DNA of 64,000 nucleotides from Atlantibacter hermannii. Its GTDB lineage: Bacteria > Pseudomonadota > Gammaproteobacteria > Enterobacterales > Enterobacteriaceae. This document shows, piece by piece, positions 17,581-27,213 of the stretch; the stretch's first letter is position 1, and each line of letters starts with the position of its first letter. The position numbers and the translations under genes were made by a program. The notes beneath the pieces are model-generated. The model was not told the DNA's origin. It saw nothing but the letters and a program-made list of their open reading frames with translations, and did not search any database. Where the stretch lies: assembly GCA_900635495.1 (NCBI GenBank), contig LR134136.1:2356001-2420000 (forward strand), read 5' to 3'.

Positions 17581-17868
17581 GTGGATATTCACCACATAAA
17601 ACGCGTGCATCATTTCTATTACTGCCTCCTGGTTGCAGTAAAAATGTATCGTAGTGAGCGTCGCTGTTTGAACAGGGTTGAAGAAAATACATTTATTTAT
17701 TGCTGGCTAAAGAAGGCAGCGAGAAATCCTGTTTTCGAACAGGCATTGCAAAATGAGGTGGAGTGGTTGAAAGGGCAACTACGTGGCCATGGGATCAGGC
17801 TGGATATCTCTTCTATGGTTGAGCACATCTTTTCAAAGCTCACGCTTCTGCTGGGGCATGAACAATGA
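17581..17868 (+). CDS. Unknown 95-residue protein
   Basis: I do not recognise this protein. A GTG start with a near-ideal AGGAGG and the stop overlapping the next ATG (17865-17868) make it likely to be expressed. It is rich in His, Lys, Arg and Cys at the N-terminus and predicted mainly helical, with a C-terminal helix beginning at DISSMVEHIF. No membrane span or signal peptide is evident. Translational coupling to the ICMT-like membrane protein suggests the two work together. An ATG alternative for the start is absent until about residue 22. Confidence 0.55.
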   Translation: MDIHHIKRVHHFYYCLLVAVKMYRSERRCLNRVEENTFIYCWLKKAARNPVFEQALQNEVEWLKGQLRGHGIRLDISSMVEHIFSKLTLLLGHEQ

Positions 17869-18377
17869 TCCGGTGGCGTGACGGTCTCAGGAAAGGCGTG
17901 CCGCCGCCGGTGTTGCTGTTTTTATTTCTGCTCTTCGATGTCTGGAGCAGTTGGCCTGCGCTTATCCACCCTGAGCAGCTAGTGATCCTGTCGTGGCGGA
18001 CCTGCGCGGCGGTGGTCATCGGTGGAGTCAGCCTTTGTCTGGCGCTGTCCGGTTTATTCATGTTAATCAGTCGTAAGACAACCCTGAATGCTCTCTTTCC
18101 CGAACGTACCCGCATTCTGGTAACGGAAGGATGTTATCGATACTCCCGCAACCCGGTTTATCTGGGCTTTGTCGGGCTGCATATCGCTGCCGCTCTGCTG
18201 TTGGACAGTGTCATTGGCATTCTTGCTACACCGGTTCTGGTTACGCTGCTGACCCTTTTGCATATCCAGGTCGAAGAGGCAGGCATGCGGCAGCGTTTTA
18301 GCCTGCAATGGCAACAATATTGCGATAAAACACCGCGCTGGTTATCCGGTAAATCCTTGTTCCGGCGTTTATCATGA
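17865..18377 (+). CDS. Isoprenylcysteine-methyltransferase-like (ICMT/PEMT) membrane protein
   Basis: A 170-residue integral membrane protein with about four hydrophobic helices. The C-terminal half carries the ICMT/PEMT signature: GCYRYSRNPVYLGF and, after another helix, an HIQVEEAGMRQRF...W..Y segment that binds S-adenosylmethionine in this superfamily. Bacterial members methylate small or lipid substrates that are mostly unknown. It overlaps the preceding small gene by 4 bases. The spacing to the MFS gene downstream is about 100 bases. Confidence 0.82.
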   Translation: MIRWRDGLRKGVPPPVLLFLFLLFDVWSSWPALIHPEQLVILSWRTCAAVVIGGVSLCLALSGLFMLISRKTTLNALFPERTRILVTEGCYRYSRNPVYLGFVGLHIAAALLLDSVIGILATPVLVTLLTLLHIQVEEAGMRQRFSLQWQQYCDKTPRWLSGKSLFRRLS

Positions 18378-18475
18378 ATGCTGTCGGTGAGCCGCGCCCC
18401 TGAAATGGGGTAAGCGAACCGGAAAACCCACCTGTTATATCTTCACCCGGTTAATGAACCAGGAAACTCCTATAA

Positions 18476-19672
18476 ATGACGACTGAACATGTTCTTCCGA
18501 CGGCGGAGCAAAATAACAATATCATCCGCCTCGCCGCCGCTCAGGCACTGGCGGGTGCCAACTCGGTCGTGTTTTATGCGACCGGCGCGATAGTCGGTAG
18601 CACCATCGCGCCCGATGCGTCGCTTTCAACACTCCCCATCACGCTGTTTGTGCTGGGTATGGCGTCGTCAATCCTGCCATTCGGCACACTGGCCCGAAAA
18701 CGAGGGCGCAAAGCTGCATTTATGGTCGGCACGGGAGCAGGGATGATAACCGGTCTGATGGCCGCCGTTGCGATGATGCTCGGATCATTTTTGCTTTTCT
18801 GTTGCGCGGCGTTTCTGGGTGGTGCCTATGCGGCCGTTGCGCTCAGTTTCCGCTTCGCGGCAACGGATGGCGTCTCACCGGAAAGACGGGCGCGCGCATT
18901 GTCACTGGTCATGGGCGGCGGCGTGTTGGCGGGCATTATTGGACCCGGCCTTGTGACGACCACCATGAATCTCTGGCCTCCCCATACGTTTGTTATCACT
19001 TTTGTTGCTCAGGGGGGGGTGGCGGCCATTTCGGCTTTTATTCTAAAAGGCGTTACGCCTGCAGAGTCTTCGGCAGCGTCAGCGTCCGGAGGGCGTCCTC
19101 TGCGGGAAATTGTTCGTCAGCCCGGCTTTGCCCGAACGGTCTTCAGCGGAGCGGTGACCTATATGGTGATGAACTTCCTGATGACCGCCGCGCCGCTGTC
19201 CATGCATATGCACGGTATTTCGCAGGAAGCCGCCAACCTCGGCATCCAGTGGCATGTTATTGCCATGTTTGGTCCAGGCTTTTTTACCGGGAAGCTCATC
19301 AGCCGCTTTGGCGCAATGCGCGTTGCCGCAGCAGGATTGCTCATTACCGCCAGCGCCGTGTTTGCCGGGCTGAGCGGAACCGGCATTCATCATTACTGGT
19401 TGTCGCTGATTTTACTGGGGCTGGGCTGGAATTTTGGTTTTATCGGCGCGTCGGCACGGATCATTGATTTCCATCGTCCAGAAGAGAAAACCCAGGTCCA
19501 GTCTCTGAATGATTTCGTGGTGTTTGGGGTAATGATCGTGGGATCGTTCTCGTCAGGGGCGCTGCTTACCCTCTATGGCTGGAACGCCGTGTTATGGGGG
19601 TCGCTGGTACCGGTAGGCCTGGCATTTCTGGCGCTTATCGTCGGAACCCACGCGACCACAGAAAGCCATTAA
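18476..19672 (+). CDS. MFS transporter, probably exporter
   Basis: A 398-residue 12-helix major-facilitator protein. The motif between helices 2 and 3 reads GTLARKRGRKAAFMVG, and helix 5 has a GGGVLAGIIGPGL motif-C-like stretch, typical of drug/proton antiporters. This favours export, but no substrate is indicated. ATG follows an AGGAA. It converges with the GMC oxidoreductase, and a shared hairpin lies at its stop codon. Confidence 0.88.
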   Translation: MTTEHVLPTAEQNNNIIRLAAAQALAGANSVVFYATGAIVGSTIAPDASLSTLPITLFVLGMASSILPFGTLARKRGRKAAFMVGTGAGMITGLMAAVAMMLGSFLLFCCAAFLGGAYAAVALSFRFAATDGVSPERRARALSLVMGGGVLAGIIGPGLVTTTMNLWPPHTFVITFVAQGGVAAISAFILKGVTPAESSAASASGGRPLREIVRQPGFARTVFSGAVTYMVMNFLMTAAPLSMHMHGISQEAANLGIQWHVIAMFGPGFFTGKLISRFGAMRVAAAGLLITASAVFAGLSGTGIHHYWLSLILLGLGWNFGFIGASARIIDFHRPEEKTQVQSLNDFVVFGVMIVGSFSSGALLTLYGWNAVLWGSLVPVGLAFLALIVGTHATTESH

Positions 19673-19694
19673 AAAAGCCCGCGCATTGCGGGCT
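19671..19694 (-). terminator. Terminator of the GMC oxidoreductase genes
   Basis: AGCCCGC and GCGGGCT form a 7-bp stem (19676-19694). On the minus strand it is followed by a T6 run (19671-19676 as A on +), giving a classical terminator for the leftward GMC genes. It overlaps the end of the MFS gene. Confidence 0.75.
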
Positions 19695-19703
19695 CGACTG
19701 CGG

Positions 19704-21246
19704 TTATGCCACTGCCTGCCGCTCATTGTCGGCGGGGTCGCTGGCTTGCAGCTTTTTAATCAGTCTGTCCGCAACATTGGCCGACCAGGCGGCAATGGTC
19801 AGGCTCGGCGCGCCACCGGGTGAGGCTGGCAGGGCGGATGAGTCGGCAATGTATATACCGGGATGATCAAACACTTCGCCATCTGCACCCACAACACCAT
19901 TGGCATTTGATGTACCGAGACAAGCTCCGCCCATGGGATGGACAGTGACGGGATGGCGAGGCGCATAGATTTTGGTCCGGGTATGGGCCTTAATATTGTC
20001 CAGCTCGTCATCAATCTCTTTATAAATGCTGTTCTCATGTTTGCTGTAGCGAATAGTAAACTTCCCGCGTTGCATGACGGCCTGGCCATTACTGTCATCG
20101 CCGCCGAAAGCAATAAGGACCGATTGTTTACGTAGCCAGCGCTTAAGCATCACAGGCACTGGCACATCGTCCAGCCCCTGAATACTGGCGCGAAGCACAA
20201 TAACGCGTTCATTTGTGGAATTTTTCAGACGAAAAGGCGACGCGATCGGCATACCTTTGGACAAATCGCGCGCGCTGTTTTCCTTCCAGACGCCAAAGAA
20301 ATCCCCGTTACCGCTGAATTTCAGCCCAAGCCGGGGCATTCCGCACAGGCCGCCTTCGATATCGCGACTACGCAATAGCAAGCGCAGGGTATTCAACGCG
20401 CCGGCGGCCAAAATAAGGTGTTCCGCCTGCAGGCTTTCTGTCTTACCGCTGCGATGGTCACGGTAGCGCACTTCGTAGCGCATGGCGCTGTCCGCCTGCG
20501 GTTCAAGCTCACGTATCGATAAGGCTTCACACATCTCCTGCACCACCAGACCGTTTTTGATTGCAGGCCAGATGAAGGTGAAATCGAGCGTGGTTTTCGC
20601 GCCGGACGGCGAACCCAGGAAGCTGTTATTTTTCATGTCGCACTCCCAGCGCTCAATACCATTTTGGTCGGTTATTTTTACCGGTGAACCGGGAATTTTC
20701 GGGACCAGCATGGCAATTGGCGGATCGCCAAGGGGGGTGAGTAAGCCTTGATAATTGGCCTCCTCGATACGATTTGGCGCGTTATCCGCCGCGGTTAACG
20801 GACGCGCATTAAAGGCGCGGATGATCTGGTCATAGTAGGGTGCCATGTTTTCCTGGTCGATCTCAGGATGGTGATTATCCCAGTAGTTCGCGGCCAGCGG
20901 CTTATCCAGAAAACCGGCATAAACGTGGCTTCCGCCCCCCCACGCCCGACGAACAGATAATGTTGATCCCTTGGCCTGCATACGCTTCGATAAAGCCTTT
21001 TTTATTGAATGTGAAGGTTTTTTTGAACCGATGCGAACCCACATTACGTAGCCCGTGCGTGAACGCTTTACTTCCCTGGGGGAGCGGCACGAGGTTTTTA
21101 AGCCCAAGCGAGCGGTTTGGCACCGTGTCGCGCCAGGGACCCCGTTCAAGCATAACAACCTCACGGCCCGCAGCGGCCAGCCGTTGCGCTGCCACCGCGC
21201 CGCCAAAACCGCTGCCAATTATCAGCACTTCTACTTGTTTTGTCAT
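19704..21246 (-). pseudogene. GMC oxidoreductase, cholesterol-oxidase type, frameshifted (copy A)
   Basis: FAD-binding N-terminus VEVLIIGSGFGGAVAAQRLAAAG (about residues 5-27), then LERGPWRDTVPNRS. The C-terminus has the VHPMGGACLGTS histidine block and YIADSSALPASPGGAPSLTIAAW, characteristic of the cholesterol-oxidase/GMC branch that oxidises hydroxyl groups. The frame breaks in a run of seven C (20935-20941 on +). Six would give SGVGGGSHVYAGF and a product of about 513 residues. It is strongly similar to copy B upstream, including the N-terminus, so the pair is a tandem duplication. Substrate unknown; a sterol is not implied. Confidence 0.85.
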
Positions 21247-21367
21247 TGACCTACCTTGTATGTGATCCCGCCGGAACGTTGATAAACGTCTATCGTGAGG
21301 GAAAGTGGGAAGGGGGAATGGCTGGGAAATCAGCCGCTCCGTTCAGATAAAGGTGCGCTGTACAGCA

Positions 21368-22918
21368 TTAACAGGAACAGGGCGCGGAGCCGGGGCGTGA
21401 CTGAGACGTTTCTTTGAGCGTGTCGAGCAGTCTGTCGGCAACGTTGGCCGCCCAGACAGCAATGGTCAAGCTGGGCGGCCTGCCCGGGGACGCCGGCAAC
21501 GCGGCCGCGTCGGCGATATACAAACCGGGATTGTCAAACACCTCGCCGTTGGCGCCAATGACGCCGTCAAGAACAGACGTTCCCAGACATGCGCCTCCCA
21601 GGGGCTGTACGGTAATCGGTGCGGAAGGGGAATAAATTCGCGTTCCGGTTCTGGTTTTGATCTCGCGGATTTCGTTGTCGATCTCGTGATAAACGTGGCT
21701 CTCCGCTTTGTTATAAACCACCTTAAATTTGCCACGGTTAAACGTCATCACACCGTTATTGTTGTCTTTGCCAAGCGCCACGATAAAGGCATTTCTGCGC
21801 AACCACTTTTTAAGGAAGGCGGGTAAAGGGATCTCGTCCAGCCCCTGGATTGCGGCTCGCAGTACCTGAACGGATTGACTGGTAGAGTGGGCTGCCCGGA
21901 AAGGGCCGCACAAAGGTAGGCCGGTTGAAAGATCGCGATCGCTGTTCTCTTTCCAGAAGCCGAAATAGCCGCCATTGGTGCCAAAGCCTAAACCCAGGCG
22001 CGGCATACCCTGAAGGCCATGAGCCGTGTGACGGCTGTGCATCAATAAACGGACCGTATTCAGGCAGCCAGCCGCCAGAATAACGTGTCTGGCCCGCACA
22101 CTCGTCGTGGTGTGGTTATGATGATCGCGATAGCGAATTTCATAACGCATGCCGTCAGCCTCGTCATGGGGCAATTTAGTCAGGGTCGTGACTTCGCACA
22201 TATCCCGAACGACCAGGCCGTTACGTATCGCAGGCCAGATGACCGAGAAATCAAGAGTCGTTTTCGCGCCGGAAGGCGATCCAAGAATGCTGTTATTTTT
22301 ATATTCACATTCCCAGCGAGTGACGCCATACCCGTCAGTCACTTTTTGAGCCGTGCCGGGATGGGCTGGCAGCAAAATACTGATAAACGGGTTCGGCAGC
22401 CCCTGTGTGGACAGTACGCCATCGTAACTGGTCTGACTCACCGAATTCGGAACCTGGTCGTCATCGGTCACCGGTCTGGCCTGCAAAAGGGCAATGATTT
22501 CCGCATAGTAGTTATCCATTGCGCTTTTTGAGATTAATGGATGTCGATTTGCCCAGTATTCCGGGTCAGACGGTTTTGCCAGCATCGCGGCATAAGCGTG
22601 ACTACCGCCGCCCACGCCGGACGAACAGATAATATTGATGCCTTTGCCGCGAAAAGCTTCGATAAAACCCTTAGGGTTCAGCATGAGGCATTTCCTGAAT
22701 CGATGCATACCGAGCGATCTTAAGCCGTACGTGAAGGCTTTTTTGCCCTGTGGCAGCGGGGCGAGATTATCCAGACCGACAGAGCGATTGGGCACGGTAT
22801 CGCGCCACGGACCTCGTTCCAGCATCAGCACATCGCGCCCGGCATCTGCAAGACGTTTCGCGGCGATTGCACCGCCAAAACCACTTCCTATAACCACTAT
22901 TTCTGCCTGGGTTTTCAT
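21368..22918 (-). CDS. GMC oxidoreductase, cholesterol-oxidase type (copy B)
   Basis: A 516-residue intact paralogue of the gene downstream. It has the Rossmann motif VVIGSGFGGAIAAKRLADAG, the same LERGPWRDTVPNRSVGLD, a GVGGGSHAYAAML FAD-contact loop, and at the C-terminus VQPLGGACLGTS followed by YIADAAALPASPGRPPSLTIAVW. These are the Rossmann and catalytic-histidine regions of cholesterol-oxidase-like GMC flavoenzymes. The start at ATG 22918 has AGGTG upstream; the frame is open a further 63 bases but that part is not like the paralogue. No signal peptide is visible, so it is cytoplasmic. It is probably cotranscribed with copy A, 121 bases downstream. Confidence 0.9.
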   Translation of the reverse strand: MKTQAEIVVIGSGFGGAIAAKRLADAGRDVLMLERGPWRDTVPNRSVGLDNLAPLPQGKKAFTYGLRSLGMHRFRKCLMLNPKGFIEAFRGKGINIICSSGVGGGSHAYAAMLAKPSDPEYWANRHPLISKSAMDNYYAEIIALLQARPVTDDDQVPNSVSQTSYDGVLSTQGLPNPFISILLPAHPGTAQKVTDGYGVTRWECEYKNNSILGSPSGAKTTLDFSVIWPAIRNGLVVRDMCEVTTLTKLPHDEADGMRYEIRYRDHHNHTTTSVRARHVILAAGCLNTVRLLMHSRHTAHGLQGMPRLGLGFGTNGGYFGFWKENSDRDLSTGLPLCGPFRAAHSTSQSVQVLRAAIQGLDEIPLPAFLKKWLRRNAFIVALGKDNNNGVMTFNRGKFKVVYNKAESHVYHEIDNEIREIKTRTGTRIYSPSAPITVQPLGGACLGTSVLDGVIGANGEVFDNPGLYIADAAALPASPGRPPSLTIAVWAANVADRLLDTLKETSQSRPGSAPCSC

Positions 22919-23427
22919 TAATACACCTGAACGCTTACGCGGCGTTATTCCCGCATTAACAGGAGACATCCAAACCAGCAATAAAACCCGCCGTTACTGT
23001 GGTTAATATTGTTAATCTTTAGAGTCTATTTTGTTACATGATCATTGTCTGAAGTCGGTAAAAAAGCGACAAGTGAGATAATGTATCTATGCTGAAAAGA
23101 TTATCTTTCAGGTCGATAAGCCTTCGAAAATAAGGCGTTTTTTTAATGGTAGGGTAGGTAGGTTTAATAAAACTCACAGCTCATATGAATTACCTTCACT
23201 AATATCCCGCTATTTATGCAGCATTACCTGACCCATCAGGATGACATTAGGTGCTAAGGCGCTCTTCTCGATGCCATTAACAGATCGGGATTTTACTGAA
23301 GATATTTGCCGTGAATAAACGGCAGTGCAGGGCGATACGGGGTAAATAAGATACTAAAAAAGGCGACATCATGCTGCCGCCTTTTATTAAAAAGGATAAT
23401 TTATCTCGGGAATTTTTAGCGATTGAA
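22919..23427. other. Intergenic region between two leftward units
   Basis: About 500 bases with no convincing gene. The right end holds the terminator of the MFS gene (23356-23385); the left part is AT-rich and should contain the promoter of the GMC pair. Confidence 0.5.
23356..23385 (-). terminator. Terminator of the MFS/M20 unit
   Basis: AAAAGGCGACA (23358-23368) pairs with TGCCGCCTTTT (23375-23385), with one mismatch and a 6-base loop. On the minus strand a T6 run follows. It stands about 40 bases after the leftward MFS gene. Confidence 0.75.
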
Positions 23428-24735
23428 TCAAAGGCGTTTCATGGCAAAAACCAACGAGAACACACCCCCGACCATGACAATGCCAATCAACAAATACATC
23501 ACCGCATAAAAGTTATGAGTCAGACTCAATATCATCCCGATTAACACCGGGGATAAAGCCCCGAACCCCACGGCCATTCCATTTAATGCCCCGGCGGCAG
23601 ATGATATAGCCGCAGAGGGAACCATGCCTTGCAGGAGCGTAAAGACGCATGGAAGCTGCATTGACGAGGCCCCGATTCCAAACGAGATGAATATTGCCGC
23701 TATGTAGTTATTGCTGATATTTACGCCCGTCAAAATGGCCGAGGCGCACAGCAGGGCGGAGATGAGCATTATCATCCCTTTTTTTCCGGTTCGATCTACG
23801 GCAATCCCGGCGATAATTTTGAATAACAGACCAAAAATAAAGGGTAATGACGACATCCACCCGACGTTAGTCCATGAAAAACCACGCTCTGTGTTGAGGT
23901 AAGTTGGCAACCAGGTAACAATTCCCCATGACAGCATTGAGTTGGAGGAGAAAACGACTAATAACATCCAGAAATTGACGTTGCAAAGATAGATTTTGGA
24001 GCGGGAAAAGAAGGAGGGTTTTTCATTCACGACGCTTTTTATTTCACTAACATCCCGATCCTCTTCAATAATTTCAAGCTCCTGGGTATTGATGTATTTA
24101 TTCTCGCGTGGCGTATTCGATGTAAAGAAATAGATCAACACCAGCGGGAGCAGACTTAAAACGAAGGAGAAATAAAAGGTGTGCCGCCAGGAGTACTCTG
24201 CGATTATCCATGTGAATACTGGCATGGCGATTGCCGGAGAAAGTGACTGGCCCAGTATCCAGGCTGTATTTGCGCGTCCTCTTTCTCTTGCAGGGAACCA
24301 GTTTTTGATAAACGTATTTTGCATGGGATAGTACAACCCTTCTCCAGTTCCCAGCAAAATACGTGTGGCCAGCAAGAAGCCAAATACAGATGATATGCCC
24401 CCTAAAATGAGTGATACGCTAATAATACCATAAGCTATGATCATGGCCTTTCGGGGGCCAACCCAATCACCGATCGGGCTGAGGAAGACGTTCGAAACCC
24501 CATAAGTAATTAAAAACAAACTCATTAACAAACCAATGTAAACGGGTTTACCTGCCAGATCCATATCATGTAAAAATTCTGTGTTGGCCGCAATAATGGA
24601 AATATTTACCCGATCCAGATAGATAACGGAGAGGCTGACAAAAAGGATGGCTAAAACTATAAAACGTTGTCTGGTTGGTTTTTGTGTGGCCTCGGAAATC
24701 GCCACCGTTTGGGAAATATTATTATCATTGTTCAT
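23428..24735 (-). CDS. MFS transporter, anion:cation symporter (ACS) type
   Basis: A 435-residue 12-helix protein with the ACS-family opening (LSVIYLDRVNISII) and the loop motif SPIGDWVGPRKAMI. ACS members such as ExuT, GudP and DgoT import organic anions with protons. It follows an M20 amidohydrolase gene 100 bases upstream and both are leftward with a common terminator, so the probable cargo is an N-acylated or otherwise acidic amino acid split by that enzyme. A central hydrophilic loop of about 45 residues is normal for the family. Confidence 0.9.
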   Translation of the reverse strand: MNNDNNISQTVAISEATQKPTRQRFIVLAILFVSLSVIYLDRVNISIIAANTEFLHDMDLAGKPVYIGLLMSLFLITYGVSNVFLSPIGDWVGPRKAMIIAYGIISVSLILGGISSVFGFLLATRILLGTGEGLYYPMQNTFIKNWFPARERGRANTAWILGQSLSPAIAMPVFTWIIAEYSWRHTFYFSFVLSLLPLVLIYFFTSNTPRENKYINTQELEIIEEDRDVSEIKSVVNEKPSFFSRSKIYLCNVNFWMLLVVFSSNSMLSWGIVTWLPTYLNTERGFSWTNVGWMSSLPFIFGLLFKIIAGIAVDRTGKKGMIMLISALLCASAILTGVNISNNYIAAIFISFGIGASSMQLPCVFTLLQGMVPSAAISSAAGALNGMAVGFGALSPVLIGMILSLTHNFYAVMYLLIGIVMVGGVFSLVFAMKRL

Positions 24736-24839
24736 TATATATTCCTTATCGCCTGTTAAGGGCGGTGGAAAAATAGCATTGTAGGGATGAACAGAAGGTG
24801 GGTTTAATTACCCGGTTCATCAGTCGTGATGGTAATTCA

Positions 24840-26039
24840 TCATCTTTGCGCCTCAGTAAGAAACCATTGTCGGGCGAGTTTTTCCCAAAAAAAGGCCCCG
24901 ATCTCGAGATTTTTATCATTGAAATCGTAAGTGGTACTGTGCAGATCGCCGCCTGAATCAGCATCATTTCCGTTGCCAATCCACCCGTACGCCCCCGGGA
25001 CGTTCTGGAGCATGAAACCAAAATCCTCGGCAGTCATAGCAGGGCGTACATCAGAATTCGCACGTTGCTCACCCACGGTATCGCGCATGATACTCGCCAT
25101 AAACCGGGCTTCTTTCGAATGGTTTGACGTATTGGGGTAGCCGCCAGGTTTTATAATGACTTCTGCCTGCGCACAGTGCGCTTTAGCCGTATGGTGAGAG
25201 AGGCGTTTGACGCCTTCTAAGAATAATGACTGGGATTCATCCGTTAACGTGCGGCATGTGCCATAAATCTTTACTTCTGAGGGAATAATATTAGGTGACG
25301 TTCCCGCTTCGATTTTACCGATTGTCAGTACGGCAGCGTCCAGAGGATCCATACGACGTGACACTAAGCTCTGTAATTGTGTCACGATTGCGCAGGCAAC
25401 CGGGACCGGATCGATGGTGGAATGTGGAAGCGCCGCGTGGCCGCCTTTTCCCCTGATGATGATCTCAAAGGTAATGCCTGACGCCATGATGGGACCGACT
25501 TTTGTTCCCATATGGCCCTGAGGAAGCGCAGGCCAGTTATGTAGAGCAAAAACGGCCTGGCAGGGAAATAGCCTGAAAAGCCCTTCATCCATCATGACGC
25601 GAGCCCCGGCGCCGCCTTCTTCCCCTGGCTGGAAAATGAGATGCACCGTACCCTCAAACCGCCTGTCCGCAGAGAGCAGTTCCGCCGCCCCGAGCAGCAT
25701 TGCGGTGTGACCATCATGCCCGCAGGCGTGCATACAGCCTTTATGCTGACTGGCATAGTCGAGGTTATTCGCTTCTTCCATGGGAAGGGCATCAATGTCT
25801 GCCCTGATCCCAAGCGCAGGACCTGGATTATCAGCACTGTGGCCGTGTCCATAAATACTGGCTACGATACCTGTCGTCGCCAGGCCTCGTTTAAAAGGAA
25901 TATCTAACGCAGTAAGAAATTCTGCTATTTTTTCTGACGTCCTGAATTCATTAAATTTCAGTTCCGGATGGCGGTGAAGGTCACGTCTGAATTCTGTGAG
26001 ACGCTTCACATTCAAGGGTGTTTTATTATTATCCTGCAT
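24840..26039 (-). CDS. M20 amidohydrolase (HipO/AbgA/IAA-amino-acid hydrolase type)
   Basis: A 399-residue M20D metallopeptidase-like enzyme. Metal ligands appear in CMHACGHDGHTAMLLGAAELL, in the catalytic EEGG motif of FQPGEEGGAGARVMMDEG, and in the last histidine of the C-terminal DLHST block. FRRDLHRHPELKFNEF is the family N-terminus. Members hydrolyse N-acyl amino acids such as hippurate or indole-acetyl amino acids. No signal peptide, so it acts in the cytoplasm on imported substrate, which fits the ACS carrier beside it. A LysR gene is divergent at 26276 and probably controls the pair. Confidence 0.92.
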   Translation of the reverse strand: MQDNNKTPLNVKRLTEFRRDLHRHPELKFNEFRTSEKIAEFLTALDIPFKRGLATTGIVASIYGHGHSADNPGPALGIRADIDALPMEEANNLDYASQHKGCMHACGHDGHTAMLLGAAELLSADRRFEGTVHLIFQPGEEGGAGARVMMDEGLFRLFPCQAVFALHNWPALPQGHMGTKVGPIMASGITFEIIIRGKGGHAALPHSTIDPVPVACAIVTQLQSLVSRRMDPLDAAVLTIGKIEAGTSPNIIPSEVKIYGTCRTLTDESQSLFLEGVKRLSHHTAKAHCAQAEVIIKPGGYPNTSNHSKEARFMASIMRDTVGEQRANSDVRPAMTAEDFGFMLQNVPGAYGWIGNGNDADSGGDLHSTTYDFNDKNLEIGAFFWEKLARQWFLTEAQR

Positions 26040-26275
26040 AGGGTCTTTCTCATAGTGAGTTAGGGTTGAGATGCCGATATTTACTTTCAGGTAAAGAAAA
26101 TAATTAACTTCAATGGTGCTATTTCACATAAAACGAAAATAAAGCGGGCCTGTTCAGGATATTTAGCGGCTAATAACGCACCTCCCTTGAACCCACTTTG
26201 CAGGAATGATAGATATACGGAGGTATACCGTAAAATACCTTTTAAACATCTCACTCATGCCATTGAGGTATAGCC

Positions 26276-27151
26276 ATGGAATTGCGTCAGTTACGTTACT
26301 TCACCGTCGTAGCTAAACTCGGCAGCATCAGTCAGGCAGCGCAGGAACTACATATTGCTCAACCGGCATTAACACGTCAGATTCAAAAACTGGAAGAAGA
26401 TGTGGGGGTAATCTTGTTAGAGCGAACGGGACGCGGTGTGAAGCCTACCGATGCAGGAACGCAATTTTTAATTGATGCAGAAAAGTTGCTTGATGACGCT
26501 ATAACCGCAAGGCAACGGGCCGTGCGGGCCTCACGAGGCGAGTGCGGAACCCTTTCACTTGCACTTCCCGTTATTCAGAATGCCGCGCCATCCATCACCG
26601 GGCTGTTAAAAAGATTTAAAAAAGAAGCGCCTCATGTCGGGATCACGCTTCATCATCTTATTTCCGAAGTGCAGCTTGCCATGATCGCGCAAGGGCAACT
26701 GGACGCAGGTTTTTTACTCTTCAGACCCCAGAATGATCCGCTATTCGACGGCGTACCGGTATTTAAAGAAAGAATGCTATTCGCTTATCCTGCCGAGTGG
26801 ACGTGGCCAGAGAATAAAAAGCCCGAATATTTGCGGGACTTGCAGGATCTGGATTTTATATGGATCCCCCGAACGGCTGCGCCCGCATGGCATGACCGGT
26901 TAATTCACTGTTTTTTTTGATGCCGGGTTTACCCCGCGCTCAGTGATGCAGGGAGTTGATGCCGTATCGATGTTAACGTTAGTTTCTGCGGCATGGGTTG
27001 TACCATTGTGGCAGAAGGGACGCGGTATCTGGCTCCGCCGAATGTCGCATTTTTGCAGTTGAAGGATTTGAATCTTGAACAGGAATGGGAGCTTGTGTGG
27101 CGGAAAAACCGCTGTTCGGAAGTACTGAAAAGACTGATAAGTATGATCTAA
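26276..27151 (+). pseudogene. LysR-family regulator with two frameshifts
   Basis: The first 212 residues are a normal LysR protein (MELRQLRYFTVVAKLGSISQAAQEL, HTH to about residue 60). A run of eight T at 26911-26918 shifts the frame; with seven T it reads on as DAGFTPRSVMQGVDAVSML. A second lesion near 26988-26993 (one G missing) restores GMGCTIVAEG and the C-terminus through VLKRLISMI to 27151. The restored protein is about 291 residues, usual for LysR. It is divergent from the M20/MFS unit and probably its activator. The two compensating small indels suggest sequence error. Confidence 0.83.
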
Positions 27152-27213
27152 AAGTCAGCGTATAAGCCAGGCCGGGGCCTGGTTTATAAAGGTGTGGTCA
27201 ACACACAACAGCC

